In this document: piece after piece, positions 27,360 to 35,254 of the stretch
How positions within the stretch are numbered: the first letter of the stretch is position 1
How the letters are laid out: each line of letters starts with the position of its first letter
Source of the DNA: Paenibacillus silvestris
Lineage (GTDB): Bacteria; Bacillota; Bacilli; Paenibacillales; NBRC-103111
Reading direction: 5' to 3'
NCBI RefSeq assembly: GCF_009882985.1
Contig: NZ_WTUZ01000010.1
Coordinates: 558,352 to 622,351 of the forward strand
DNA: 64,000 bases
Notes under the pieces: generated by a model
Databases searched by the model: none
What the model was told of the DNA's origin: nothing
The model's input: the letters and a program-made list of their open reading frames with translations, nothing else
Position numbers and translations under genes: made by a program

Positions 27360-27396
27360 GAAAAGCAAAAACCACCTATCCAAGGACAAGTGGTTC
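27360..27396 (-). terminator. Terminator of the GAF-GGDEF gene
   Basis: Minus-strand AACCAC, a 14-base loop, then GTGGTT followed by TTTGCTTTT, just after the stop at 27407. The stem is only about 6-7 bp, so the call is moderate. Confidence 0.7.
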
Positions 27397-27406
27397 GTAC
27401 TGAGAG

Positions 27407-29395
27407 TTAGCCAACTTTAATTTGGTTACGCCCGCTATTTTTAGCTTGATACAGTGCCATATCTGCCCGATAGAACAAAGATTCGACACTAATCTTATCC
27501 TCTTCCCAGTTCCAATCCGACACCCCGCAGGAAACTGTAACTTGCGGATTAGTTTCTTTAAGGACTCTCGTACGTATGCGCTCTGCAATGCGAATCGTCT
27601 GATCTTTGGCCACCTGAGGCAAGTAAACGGCAAGCTCTTCTCCACCCCATCTAGCGGCGATGTCACTCTCACGAATACAGGTCTTAATAATTTGGCTCAC
27701 CTGAATCAATATTTTATCGCCGATTTGATGACCATGCGTATCATTAATACGTTTGAAATTGTCGATATCTACCACGATTAACGAGCCGCAGAAATCCTTC
27801 TTTTGCAACAAATTCGCTTGCTCATCCAAGTAGTGACGGGCATAGAGACCGGTTAAATTGTCCGTAATAACCATCCGTTTCACTTCCGCATGCAAAGAGG
27901 CATTCGTCATGGCCAAACCAATGTGTCCGGAAAGCACTTGCAGCAATTTATAATTATCATAAGAAAAGAAATTCGGCTTGCTATGCGCCACAAGAATGAC
28001 GCCCTCTACGCGGCCGTTCACCAAAATTGGCGACCCGATGAGCGACCTGGCGTTACTTAACAGCATGGTCTTCGATCTCACCTTATTGGTTGACAGATAG
28101 TCCGAAATGATAACTGGTTCTTTGGTCCTGTAGATTTGCCCGGAGAAGCCTTGATCCATCGTAAAAGTCTCATGGAATAACGCAGGCAGATTCGTTGCTT
28201 GTACAATTAATTTGTCCGAATCATGATCTGTTTGTAAAATGCAGCAGAAATCAGCGCCGAAGATGCTTAAAATCTCACTGGAAGCTGAACTGAAAATTTC
28301 GTTCAATCGCAAGCTCTGATTAAGTTGTTTGGTGATTTCGTTAATTAAACGAAGTTCATTAATCATGACATTCGACTGCTCATACAGCTTCGCATTTTCA
28401 AATGCTGAACCTGCCGTATCCGCGAGCAATGAGATGAATTGTAAATCGGTCGCAGTAATCAAATCATGCTCGAATTGCATATATAAGACTCCGTACACGC
28501 CCTGTTTACCGGATAAAGGCGCCGCTACTTTGCCCGTGCTTGGGCCTTCGCTGCCCTTAGTCGGTTCAAAGACCACAGTGCTTTCCATGAAAGCACGTGT
28601 ACATATATCATTCTCTATACTTTGAAAATTCAATGGCTTGACAGACAGATTGGTTGAATCATTGTCTTGTGAAAGCAGCAAATCAACTTGAATATGAGGG
28701 TATACGCGGTACATGCATTCAATTGCCTCCGTCAGCACGGAGTCGACATCAATCTTGGCATGCAGCTTCTTTGACGCCTCAAACAAGATGTCATGCTTTT
28801 TAAAATCAAGCTCTCTTTGATGATTCTGCAGCAGCAGTTGGTCGTATCTGCGACGATCCTCAATGCTTTGCACACAACTAAGGAAGGAGAACGATAAGGT
28901 GTAAAGCCATTGGGCAAGCCCGTCAGGCTCTGTAAGAAAATGGGAGAATAGTCCCAGATAGGCAATGGGTTGTTTTTGTGGGTCCAAGATCGGAATGGCG
29001 GCAGCTGTAATAGAATTCTGCCTAGAAATGTTCATTTCTTCGCCAGTCATTACATGTAATTGGGGAATTGCTAAACACCTTGCTAGAGGATTGTCCTCCC
29101 GCTCAGCCTTGTCCCAAGACATGCCTGTTTGCGAGTATTCATCCATAAACGGGGCTTTATTTAAACAGGCATTCATGACACGAAGATCCCTATTTACGCA
29201 CAACAGTGCGGTTTGGTGCGGTAGCATCGCTTGTCCAAATTGATAAACCCAATACTCAAACGCATCTTGCAGCGCTTGATCAGCATTGAATTCTCCATAG
29301 GAAAAGTTGCTAGAAAGAACAAGTCCTTGGCGAAGAAACTCTTCGAAGTGCTCTGCCTGGCTATGTTGTTTCATACTACGAAGTGGTTCACTCAT
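27407..29395 (-). CDS. GAF-GAF-GGDEF protein, probable diguanylate cyclase
   Basis: The 662-residue cytoplasmic protein has two or three GAF-like sensor regions (about 30-190, 210-330 and 345-480) and a C-terminal GGDEF domain beginning at DNLTGLYARHYLDEQ. The metal site DIDNFKRINDTHGHQIGD is intact. The active-site loop is GGEEL rather than GGDEF or GGEEF. An inhibitory RxxD site (RESD) lies five residues before it. It would make cyclic di-GMP from GTP in response to a ligand bound by the GAF domains. GAGGAG precedes the ATG at 29393-29395. No EAL domain is present. Confidence 0.9.
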   Translation of the reverse strand: MSEPLRSMKQHSQAEHFEEFLRQGLVLSSNFSYGEFNADQALQDAFEYWVYQFGQAMLPHQTALLCVNRDLRVMNACLNKAPFMDEYSQTGMSWDKAEREDNPLARCLAIPQLHVMTGEEMNISRQNSITAAAIPILDPQKQPIAYLGLFSHFLTEPDGLAQWLYTLSFSFLSCVQSIEDRRRYDQLLLQNHQRELDFKKHDILFEASKKLHAKIDVDSVLTEAIECMYRVYPHIQVDLLLSQDNDSTNLSVKPLNFQSIENDICTRAFMESTVVFEPTKGSEGPSTGKVAAPLSGKQGVYGVLYMQFEHDLITATDLQFISLLADTAGSAFENAKLYEQSNVMINELRLINEITKQLNQSLRLNEIFSSASSEILSIFGADFCCILQTDHDSDKLIVQATNLPALFHETFTMDQGFSGQIYRTKEPVIISDYLSTNKVRSKTMLLSNARSLIGSPILVNGRVEGVILVAHSKPNFFSYDNYKLLQVLSGHIGLAMTNASLHAEVKRMVITDNLTGLYARHYLDEQANLLQKKDFCGSLIVVDIDNFKRINDTHGHQIGDKILIQVSQIIKTCIRESDIAARWGGEELAVYLPQVAKDQTIRIAERIRTRVLKETNPQVTVSCGVSDWNWEEDKISVESLFYRADMALYQAKNSGRNQIKVG

Positions 29396-29515
29396 AGGCT
29401 CTCCTCACTAACAAACTATAGTCCTTTTGATCCAGGCTAAATGTTACCTCATTTATCATACTATTTTTCGACTGTTATTGCACGACATTTTCAATTTGTT
29501 CTAACGGATTGAGAC

Positions 29516-29544
29516 TTGACACTTGCCCCGCTTTTTAATAAAAT
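29516..29544 (+). promoter_or_regulatory. SigmaA promoter of rpsD
   Basis: A perfect -35 TTGACA (29516-29521) and a -10 TAAAAT (29539-29544) are separated by 17 bases. This predicts a transcript start near 29551 and a leader of about 195 bases before the rpsD ATG. Confidence 0.8.
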
Positions 29545-29551
29545 TAGAAGT

Positions 29552-29746
29552 CGAGTAACAACATGATTTCGGTGAATGCCATTTGTGATCACCCTCACTG
29601 CTTTTGCTCCTGCCAAGACAGCGGCTGAACTACTCTTGTCAGGGAATCACATTATGGTTCGTAAGCAAAAACAGGCACTTGTCTTCACCCTGACATCTAG
29701 ATGCTATCTACTAAACTATTTGTTAAAAAGAAGGAGTTTTTCCTAA
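29552..29746 (+). promoter_or_regulatory. Structured rpsD leader, probable S4 autoregulatory element
   Basis: The untranslated leader holds nested complementary segments. TGTGATCACCCT (near 29584) can pair with AGGGAATCACA (near 29641). Inside this, CCTGCCAAGACAG (near 29609) can pair with CTTGTCAGG. The start-proximal part is AT-rich with AAGAAGGAG before the ATG. B. subtilis rpsD is repressed by its own product S4 acting on the leader, so I infer the same here. I did not align it to a covariance model. Confidence 0.55.
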
Positions 29747-30346
29747 ATGTCACGTTATACAGGACCTAAGTTCAAATTAAGCCGCCGCGTTGGTATCTCT
29801 TTAAGTGGTAACGGCAAAGACATGAAACGCCCATTCCCTCCAGGTCAACATGGCCCAGGACAACGTAAAAAAATGAGCGGTTACGGCGTTCAATTAAATG
29901 AAAAACAAAAACTTCGTCACATGTACGGCTTGAACGAGAAGCAATTCCGCAACTTGTTTGATAAAGCTTCCAAACTTAAAGGTATTTCCGGTGAGAACTT
30001 CATGATCTTGCTTGAGAGCCGTTTGGACAACTTGGTTTACCGTCTTGGTCTTTCCAACTCTCGTGCAGGCGCACGTCAACTTGTTTCCCACGGTCACGTA
30101 ACTGTGAACGGCAAAAAAGTAGATATCGCTTCTTACATCGTATCTACAGGTGACGTTATCGCGCTTCGCGAAAGAAGCAAAGGTCTTTCCGCAGTGAAAG
30201 AAGCTATTGCTAACCGTAACCACTTGCCAACTTACCTTGAGTTCAACGATGCAGCAGTAGAAGGCAAATACATCCGTTTGCCAGAGCGCGCTGAGCTTCC
30301 ACAAGAAATTGACGAGAAACAAATCGTCGAGTTCTACAGCCGTTAA
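29747..30346 (+). CDS. rpsD: 30S ribosomal protein S4
   Basis: The 199-residue protein is S4 throughout: the start [14 protein letters not shown], the S4 RNA-binding domain ([23 protein letters not shown], split by reading; then [11 protein letters not shown]), and the end [12 protein letters not shown]4 nucleates assembly of the small subunit and, in bacilli, represses its own gene. The N-terminal zinc-type cysteine motif is absent, so this is the C- form. Codon use is strongly biased, as expected for a highly expressed gene. As in B. subtilis, it is a separate unit convergent with tyrS. Confidence 0.98.
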   Translation: MSRYTGPKFKLSRRVGISLSGNGKDMKRPFPPGQHGPGQRKKMSGYGVQLNEKQKLRHMYGLNEKQFRNLFDKASKLKGISGENFMILLESRLDNLVYRLGLSNSRAGARQLVSHGHVTVNGKKVDIASYIVSTGDVIALRERSKGLSAVKEAIANRNHLPTYLEFNDAAVEGKYIRLPERAELPQEIDEKQIVEFYSR

Positions 30347-30353
30347 TAAAACT

Positions 30354-30388
30354 AAACCCCTCAGGGATTTCCCTAAGGGGTTTTTTTT
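30354..30388. terminator. Bidirectional terminator between rpsD and tyrS
   Basis: AAACCCCTCAGGG pairs with CCCTAAGGGGTTTT across a four-base loop, followed by a long T run on the plus strand and preceded by A residues for the minus strand. It lies between two convergent stops. Confidence 0.92.
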
Positions 30389-30392
30389 GTCT

Positions 30393-31652
30393 CTATTTAA
30401 ACTGCGCAAGATAGTAGTTCTTTTTGCCGCGGCGAATAACGATGTAAGACTCTCCGAGCCTGCCCAGATCTTTGGCAACCGCATCAAGCTCTGTTATTTT
30501 GACCCCGTTAACTGTCACAGCTCCGCTTTCAATATCTTGGCGAGCTTGGCGTTTGGACGGTGCAGCCCCTACGGAAATAAGCAGATCTATCAAAGCCACA
30601 TCCTCTTGTTCTACGGTCGAAGATGGAACATCCTTAAAGGCTTCTTCAATCTCTGTGCGAGATAGTTCTTGGATATTGCCGCTGAATAAGGCCGCTGTAA
30701 TATTAATCGCGCTTTCTAGAGCGTCTCCCCCATGCACAAGCTTCGTTACTTCACGAGCAAGCAATTTCTGCGCTTCTCTCTTCTCCGGCTGTGTTTGCAC
30801 TTCAACTTCTAAGCGCTCAATTTCCTCGTGGCTAATAAAAGTGAAATACTTCAGGAAGCGAATAACATCATTGTCTGCCGTGCCTAGCCAGAATTGGTAG
30901 AACTGGTAAGGGGATGTTTTGTTTGCATCCAGCCAAATCGCTCCGCCTTCTGTTTTACCGAATTTTTGTCCGTCACTTTTGGTCACAAGCGGTAATGTTA
31001 CGCCGTAAGCTCTGCTCTCCGTCGTTTTGCCAATAAGCTCAAGGCCGGCTGTGATGTTGCCCCACTGGTCGCTTCCACCAATTTGCAAAGAACAGTTTTT
31101 GGTTTCGTTCAGCTTCAAGAAATCGTAAGACTGCAGGATCATGTAACTGAATTCCGTAAAAGAAATCCCTTTTGTAATCCTTGAATCAACGGAATCCTTA
31201 GCAAGCATGTAGTTCACCGTAAAATTTTTACCTACATCGCGCAAGAATTCAATAACGTTCAGGGACCCAAGCCAATCATAATTGTTGACCAGCTCCGCGC
31301 TATTTTCGATAGCTGATGAAAAGTCCAAAAATCTAGATAGCTGATCTTTAATGCTTTGCGACCACGCTTCAACCGTCTCTGGCCCATTCAGGGTTCTCTC
31401 ATTCGCTTTGCCGCTTGGGTCGCCAATCAACCCCGTGCCTCCCCCTACGAGCGCCAGAGGAACGTGACCTGCTAATTGAAAGCGACGCAAAGTTAAAATA
31501 GGCAGCAAACTACCGATGTGCAGACTATCCGCTGTCGGATCAAATCCGCAGTACAGCACGACTCGCTCTTCGCTTAGCTTCTTGTCCAAGCCCTCGCGGT
31601 CCGTAATTTGATGAAGCAATCCACGAAACTCCAAATCCTTCAAAATCGACAT
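30393..31652 (-). CDS. tyrS: Tyrosyl-tRNA synthetase
   Basis: The 419-residue class I synthetase has the HIGH signature as LHIGSLLPI, the tyrosine-binding YDF/SDQWGNI region, KFGKTEGGAIW (KMSKS equivalent KFGKT) and a C-terminal S4-like domain (LISVGAAPSKRQARQDIESG). It charges tRNA-Tyr. The start is the ATG at 31650-31652, ten bases after AAAGGAG; an ATG two codons earlier is possible. Transcription is controlled by a T-box leader directly upstream, which fits the tyrosine UAC specifier seen there. Confidence 0.97.
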   Translation of the reverse strand: MSILKDLEFRGLLHQITDREGLDKKLSEERVVLYCGFDPTADSLHIGSLLPILTLRRFQLAGHVPLALVGGGTGLIGDPSGKANERTLNGPETVEAWSQSIKDQLSRFLDFSSAIENSAELVNNYDWLGSLNVIEFLRDVGKNFTVNYMLAKDSVDSRITKGISFTEFSYMILQSYDFLKLNETKNCSLQIGGSDQWGNITAGLELIGKTTESRAYGVTLPLVTKSDGQKFGKTEGGAIWLDANKTSPYQFYQFWLGTADNDVIRFLKYFTFISHEEIERLEVEVQTQPEKREAQKLLAREVTKLVHGGDALESAINITAALFSGNIQELSRTEIEEAFKDVPSSTVEQEDVALIDLLISVGAAPSKRQARQDIESGAVTVNGVKITELDAVAKDLGRLGESYIVIRRGKKNYYLAQFK

Positions 31653-31682
31653 ATTCATCCATCTCCTTTGTTATGTGGGCAT

Positions 31683-31985
31683 ACAAAAAAGCCTTCTTAT
31701 CCACAAGGGACGAGAAGACTTGACTCGCGGTACCACCCTAATTAAAACAGCAGTTACGTACATCTATAGGAAAATCATCCGTGTACGGCTAACTATTTTC
31801 ACTCAAGAACCTGTAACGGGGTTTAATCGGTAAATACTACTAATACAGCTTCTGTTGCTGTATGTTCCTATTTACTGCTCCTGACCGTAATTCACTAACC
31901 TGCAGGTACCGGTTCGCACCCTCCACCGGCTCTCTGAAAGCATCCACAAGCTACCTACTGCTGATCAATCTACGCATTTGATTCA
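31683..31985 (-). promoter_or_regulatory. T-box riboswitch (tyrosine) upstream of tyrS
   Basis: On the minus strand, the antiterminator T-box core AGGGTGGTACCGCG lies at 31726-31739. It is followed by a terminator hairpin (AAGTCTTCTCGTCC pairing with GGATAAGAAGGCTT, then a T run) ending near 31684. Stem I precedes these, with a specifier-loop segment GTGAATTACGG in which UAC (31887-31889), a tyrosine codon, is followed by a purine. Uncharged tRNA-Tyr would pair with the specifier and with UGGU in the T-box bulge to allow readthrough into tyrS. The leader is about 300 bases. Confidence 0.93.
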
Positions 31986-31986
31986 A

Positions 31987-32016
31987 TTTATATCATAGAT
32001 TTCCGGCCATTGTCAA
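31987..32016 (-). promoter_or_regulatory. SigmaA promoter of the tyrS T-box transcript
   Basis: Minus-strand -35 TTGACA (32011-32016) and -10 TATAAA (31987-31992) with an 18-base spacer. The predicted start is just upstream of stem I of the T-box leader. Confidence 0.7.
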
Positions 32017-32067
32017 ACGATGCAACCACCTTTCTTCGACACATCATTACCGCTAGCAGGGCAATTA

Positions 32068-32076
32068 TGGTATACT
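32068..32076 (+). promoter_or_regulatory. Extended -10 promoter of the class A PBP gene
   Basis: TGGTATACT gives an extended -10 (TGn plus TATACT at 32071-32076). No good -35 is seen 17 bases upstream. It lies about 34 bases before the ATG at 32110 and faces away from the tyrS promoter. Confidence 0.5.
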
Positions 32077-32109
32077 ATTAGGGTTCATGTAAGGAGGATA
32101 TTGGAACTT

Positions 32110-35100
32110 ATGCGCAATTTTTTCGCCAAAATGAATCGCCCTTGGGTAAGAACGACCTTCAAAGTAATAGGAATCACGTTAAAATGGACGCTCATTTCTG
32201 TCTTTTTAGCAGGAATCGTTGGCGGCTCCGCGGCATTTGGATATGTCAGTGCACTGGTTAAGAAAGATCCTGTCCGCAGCGAAGAAGCCATTCGCCAGCA
32301 GATGCAGGAAAATGCCGTAACCGGCTTCGCTTACTTTAATGACGATACCGTCATTGGGCAATTGCGAACCGAAGAAGACAGGCGTCTTGCTCAATTGGAT
32401 GATATTCCGCAAGTTTTGTTAGATGCTGTTCTTTCAATTGAAGACAAAGACTTCAACAAGCATCACGGAATCGATTTCCGCGGGCTTTATCGGGCCGTCA
32501 CGCAGAAGTTGCTCAATGAAGAAGTCCAAACCGGAGGAAGTACGATTACGCAGCAACTCGCCAGACGGGTATTCTTAACGCTTGATCGAGATGATGGCCG
32601 TAAAGCAAGAGAGCTGCTGCTCGCCCTGCGAATGGAACGCCTTATGTCCAAAGATGAGATTTTGCTCGCCTATCTGAACAAAATTCCTTACGGGAATGGC
32701 TCAACAGGTTACAACCTATATGGGATTAAAGCTGCTGCAAAAGGTCTGTTCGACATTGATGATCTAAGCAAGCTTAATGTAGCCCAAGCAGCCTATCTAG
32801 CTGGACTACCGCAATCCCCTTCTCAGTACTCCGCATTTACAAGTAAACCGGAGTTTGATGAAGATGGCTTCAAAAAGGCTGTTGTCCGGCAACAACTTGT
32901 GCTGAAACGAATGCTGGAAGAAGAAAAAATAACGAATGAACAATATCAAACTGCCATCAAATTTGATCTTAAAGCGTCTATGCCATCTGCGGCTCAAAAA
33001 GCTTACACAACCTATCCGTATCTGATGATTGAGACGGAAAAGGAAGCAGCCGACATTTTGCTGAAAATTCAAAAGCCAGACCTTGATCCAACCAAAAATC
33101 AGGCCGCTTATAATGAAGCTTTGAAAGGCATACATACCCAGCTGTTACGCGGCGGTTATCAAATTTATACGACAATCGACAAAACCATTTATGATTCCAT
33201 GCACGAAATCTCAAGCAACGATAAAAACTTTGCCCCAACCGATGACAAAAAAGGCATTGAGCAAGTTGGCGCGATTATGATTGACTCTAAGTCTGGTGCC
33301 ATCAAGGGAATGATCGAAGGGCGGAACTTCTTCGACGAACAGCTGAATCACGCTACACAAGCGTATAGACAGCCTGGTTCAACCATGAAGCCTATCGCCG
33401 CATACATTCCTGCCTTAGAAAAAGGAGCTGTTCAACCGGCAAGTATTGTGGATGACATTCCAATTATTCTAAAAGACGGCGTCAAAGGCTTCCATCTGCC
33501 AGAGAACTGGGATCATAAGTTCCACGGATTGATGACAGCCAGAAAAGCATTGAACCAGTCTTACAACATCCCTGCTATTGATATCTTTTTGAATAAAGTC
33601 GGTATTAACGACGCCTGGGATTTTGCGAAAAAGCTGGGGATCACTTCGATTCAAAAAGAAGATTACTACGCGCAAACCGGCGTAATTGGCGGGCTAAGTC
33701 GCGGTACCTCTGTCAGAGAATTGACAGGAGCCTACGCTTCTATTCCGAACAAAGGACAATACAATGAAACATTCATGATCCGTGAAATCAAAGATTCGAA
33801 CGGTCAAGTTATATATTCACATGATCAAAAGGCAACACAAGTCTATTCCCCACAAAGTGCCTATCTAATTACGGATATGATGAAAACGGTAATTAGCCAA
33901 GGTACGGCTACCGATTTAATGAAGAAATATAAGTCTTACGGCAAGATCGAGATTTCAGGTAAAACAGGTTCTACTCAAGATGATGCCGATGCATGGTTCA
34001 TGGGCTTTACACCGGACATTACTGTGGGCGTTTGGATTGGCTATGACCAGCCGATTAATAAGCTCTCTGCCAAAACGCTGCAAACGAATCACGCCAAAGA
34101 TGTTTGGGCCTTAATCATGAATAAGACGATTGAACAGAAACCTGAGCTCTTCCCTACCAAAACGTTCGCCAAACCTGATGGTATCGTGTCAGCTACCGTG
34201 TCCAGCTTGTCTGGCAAGCTGCCAAGCGAATTAACGATGAGTTCGAACCTTCAAGTGACTGATATTTTCAACAAAAAATATGTGCCTACGGAAGTCGACA
34301 ATGTCATGGTGCGGATGAAAATCAGCTCCTATAACGGCTTGAATTACATGGCACAGGATCAAACGCCGGCAGATTTCGTTCAAGAAAAAACGGTTATTAA
34401 ACGGCAAAAATCGATTTCCCAACTGCTCAAAGAGGTCCAAGATGCTATGAACAAGCTTCCTGAGAAGAGCAGAAAGTCAATCGATAATTACAAACCGACC
34501 GATTATGATGACGATGCTCCTTCAGAAACAGACCCAAGGGTTGATGACGGCAAAGAGCCATCCGCTCCAACGAACATAACAGCAACGAAGTCCGGAGAAA
34601 CAGCCTCCATTACATTCCAACCAAGCACGAACGCGGATATCGTTGGTTACCGCATCTATCGCTCAGATAACCGCGGCAAGTTCCAACTATTAGGCGGCAA
34701 GGTTGTTTTGGCCGGGGCGGATGCAAAGTTTGTTGATACAATTCCTGCATCAAGTTTAATGGGATACTACGTGACTGCTGTCGATGTTGCCGGTAAAGAA
34801 TCCGTACCAAGTCGTTCGGCCTATACCGACGGAAGCTCGCTTGATTCCCTATTCGTCCCCTCTGAAGAGGGCACACAAGTTCCTGGCTCAACCAATTCAC
34901 CTGCTGGCACAACTGAACCGCCATCTACCCCAGTGAAAGATGCACCAGGCGCTCCAACTGGACTTAAAGCCAAAGCAGACGGAGCAGGCATTGCGCTCTC
35001 TTGGAAAGCAAATGCTTCGAAAGAGAAAGTCAAGAAATACAACGTCTACTATAGCAATAAGGAAAAAGGCACCTATACCAAGCTCGGCTCGGTAGACGGC

Positions 35101-35211
35101 GGCACAGAATTTCATTATTATGCAGCGGCTTACAATGGCTTCTACAAAGTAACAGCTGTCAATGACTCAGGTGAGTCCAAAGCATCTGCTTCCATTGCCT
35201 ATAATGACTAA
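32110..35211 (+). CDS. Class A penicillin-binding protein (PBP1A family) with C-terminal fibronectin type III repeats
   Basis: The product of 1033 residues has a short cytoplasmic segment and one membrane helix (TLISVFLAGIVGGSAAFGYV). A GT51 glycosyltransferase domain follows (SIEDKDFNKHHGID, GGSTITQQLAR). Then comes a transpeptidase with the SxxK motif in PGSTMKP, the SxN motif in NQSYNIPAID and KTG in SGKTGSTQDDADAW. Two FnIII-like domains (about 815-905 and 945-1033) close the protein, separated by a Pro/Thr-rich linker. It polymerises and cross-links peptidoglycan. The open frame extends to 32020, but GGAGG and family length favour the ATG at 32110; a TTG at 32101 is an alternative. Confidence 0.94.
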   Translation: MRNFFAKMNRPWVRTTFKVIGITLKWTLISVFLAGIVGGSAAFGYVSALVKKDPVRSEEAIRQQMQENAVTGFAYFNDDTVIGQLRTEEDRRLAQLDDIPQVLLDAVLSIEDKDFNKHHGIDFRGLYRAVTQKLLNEEVQTGGSTITQQLARRVFLTLDRDDGRKARELLLALRMERLMSKDEILLAYLNKIPYGNGSTGYNLYGIKAAAKGLFDIDDLSKLNVAQAAYLAGLPQSPSQYSAFTSKPEFDEDGFKKAVVRQQLVLKRMLEEEKITNEQYQTAIKFDLKASMPSAAQKAYTTYPYLMIETEKEAADILLKIQKPDLDPTKNQAAYNEALKGIHTQLLRGGYQIYTTIDKTIYDSMHEISSNDKNFAPTDDKKGIEQVGAIMIDSKSGAIKGMIEGRNFFDEQLNHATQAYRQPGSTMKPIAAYIPALEKGAVQPASIVDDIPIILKDGVKGFHLPENWDHKFHGLMTARKALNQSYNIPAIDIFLNKVGINDAWDFAKKLGITSIQKEDYYAQTGVIGGLSRGTSVRELTGAYASIPNKGQYNETFMIREIKDSNGQVIYSHDQKATQVYSPQSAYLITDMMKTVISQGTATDLMKKYKSYGKIEISGKTGSTQDDADAWFMGFTPDITVGVWIGYDQPINKLSAKTLQTNHAKDVWALIMNKTIEQKPELFPTKTFAKPDGIVSATVSSLSGKLPSELTMSSNLQVTDIFNKKYVPTEVDNVMVRMKISSYNGLNYMAQDQTPADFVQEKTVIKRQKSISQLLKEVQDAMNKLPEKSRKSIDNYKPTDYDDDAPSETDPRVDDGKEPSAPTNITATKSGETASITFQPSTNADIVGYRIYRSDNRGKFQLLGGKVVLAGADAKFVDTIPASSLMGYYVTAVDVAGKESVPSRSAYTDGSSLDSLFVPSEEGTQVPGSTNSPAGTTEPPSTPVKDAPGAPTGLKAKADGAGIALSWKANASKEKVKKYNVYYSNKEKGTYTKLGSVDGGTEFHYYAAAYNGFYKVTAVNDSGESKASASIAYND

Positions 35212-35212
35212 A

Positions 35213-35251
35213 AAAAGAACCTAGCGATGATGATCATCGCTAGGTTCTTTT
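35213..35251. terminator. Bidirectional terminator between the PBP gene and acsA
   Basis: An 18-bp perfect inverted repeat (AAAAGAACCTAGCGATGA with TCATCGCTAGGTTCTTTT) and a three-base loop lie between convergent stops. The outer 12 bases of the stem match the rqcH/gtaB terminator. Confidence 0.95.
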
Positions 35252-35254
35252 CTA

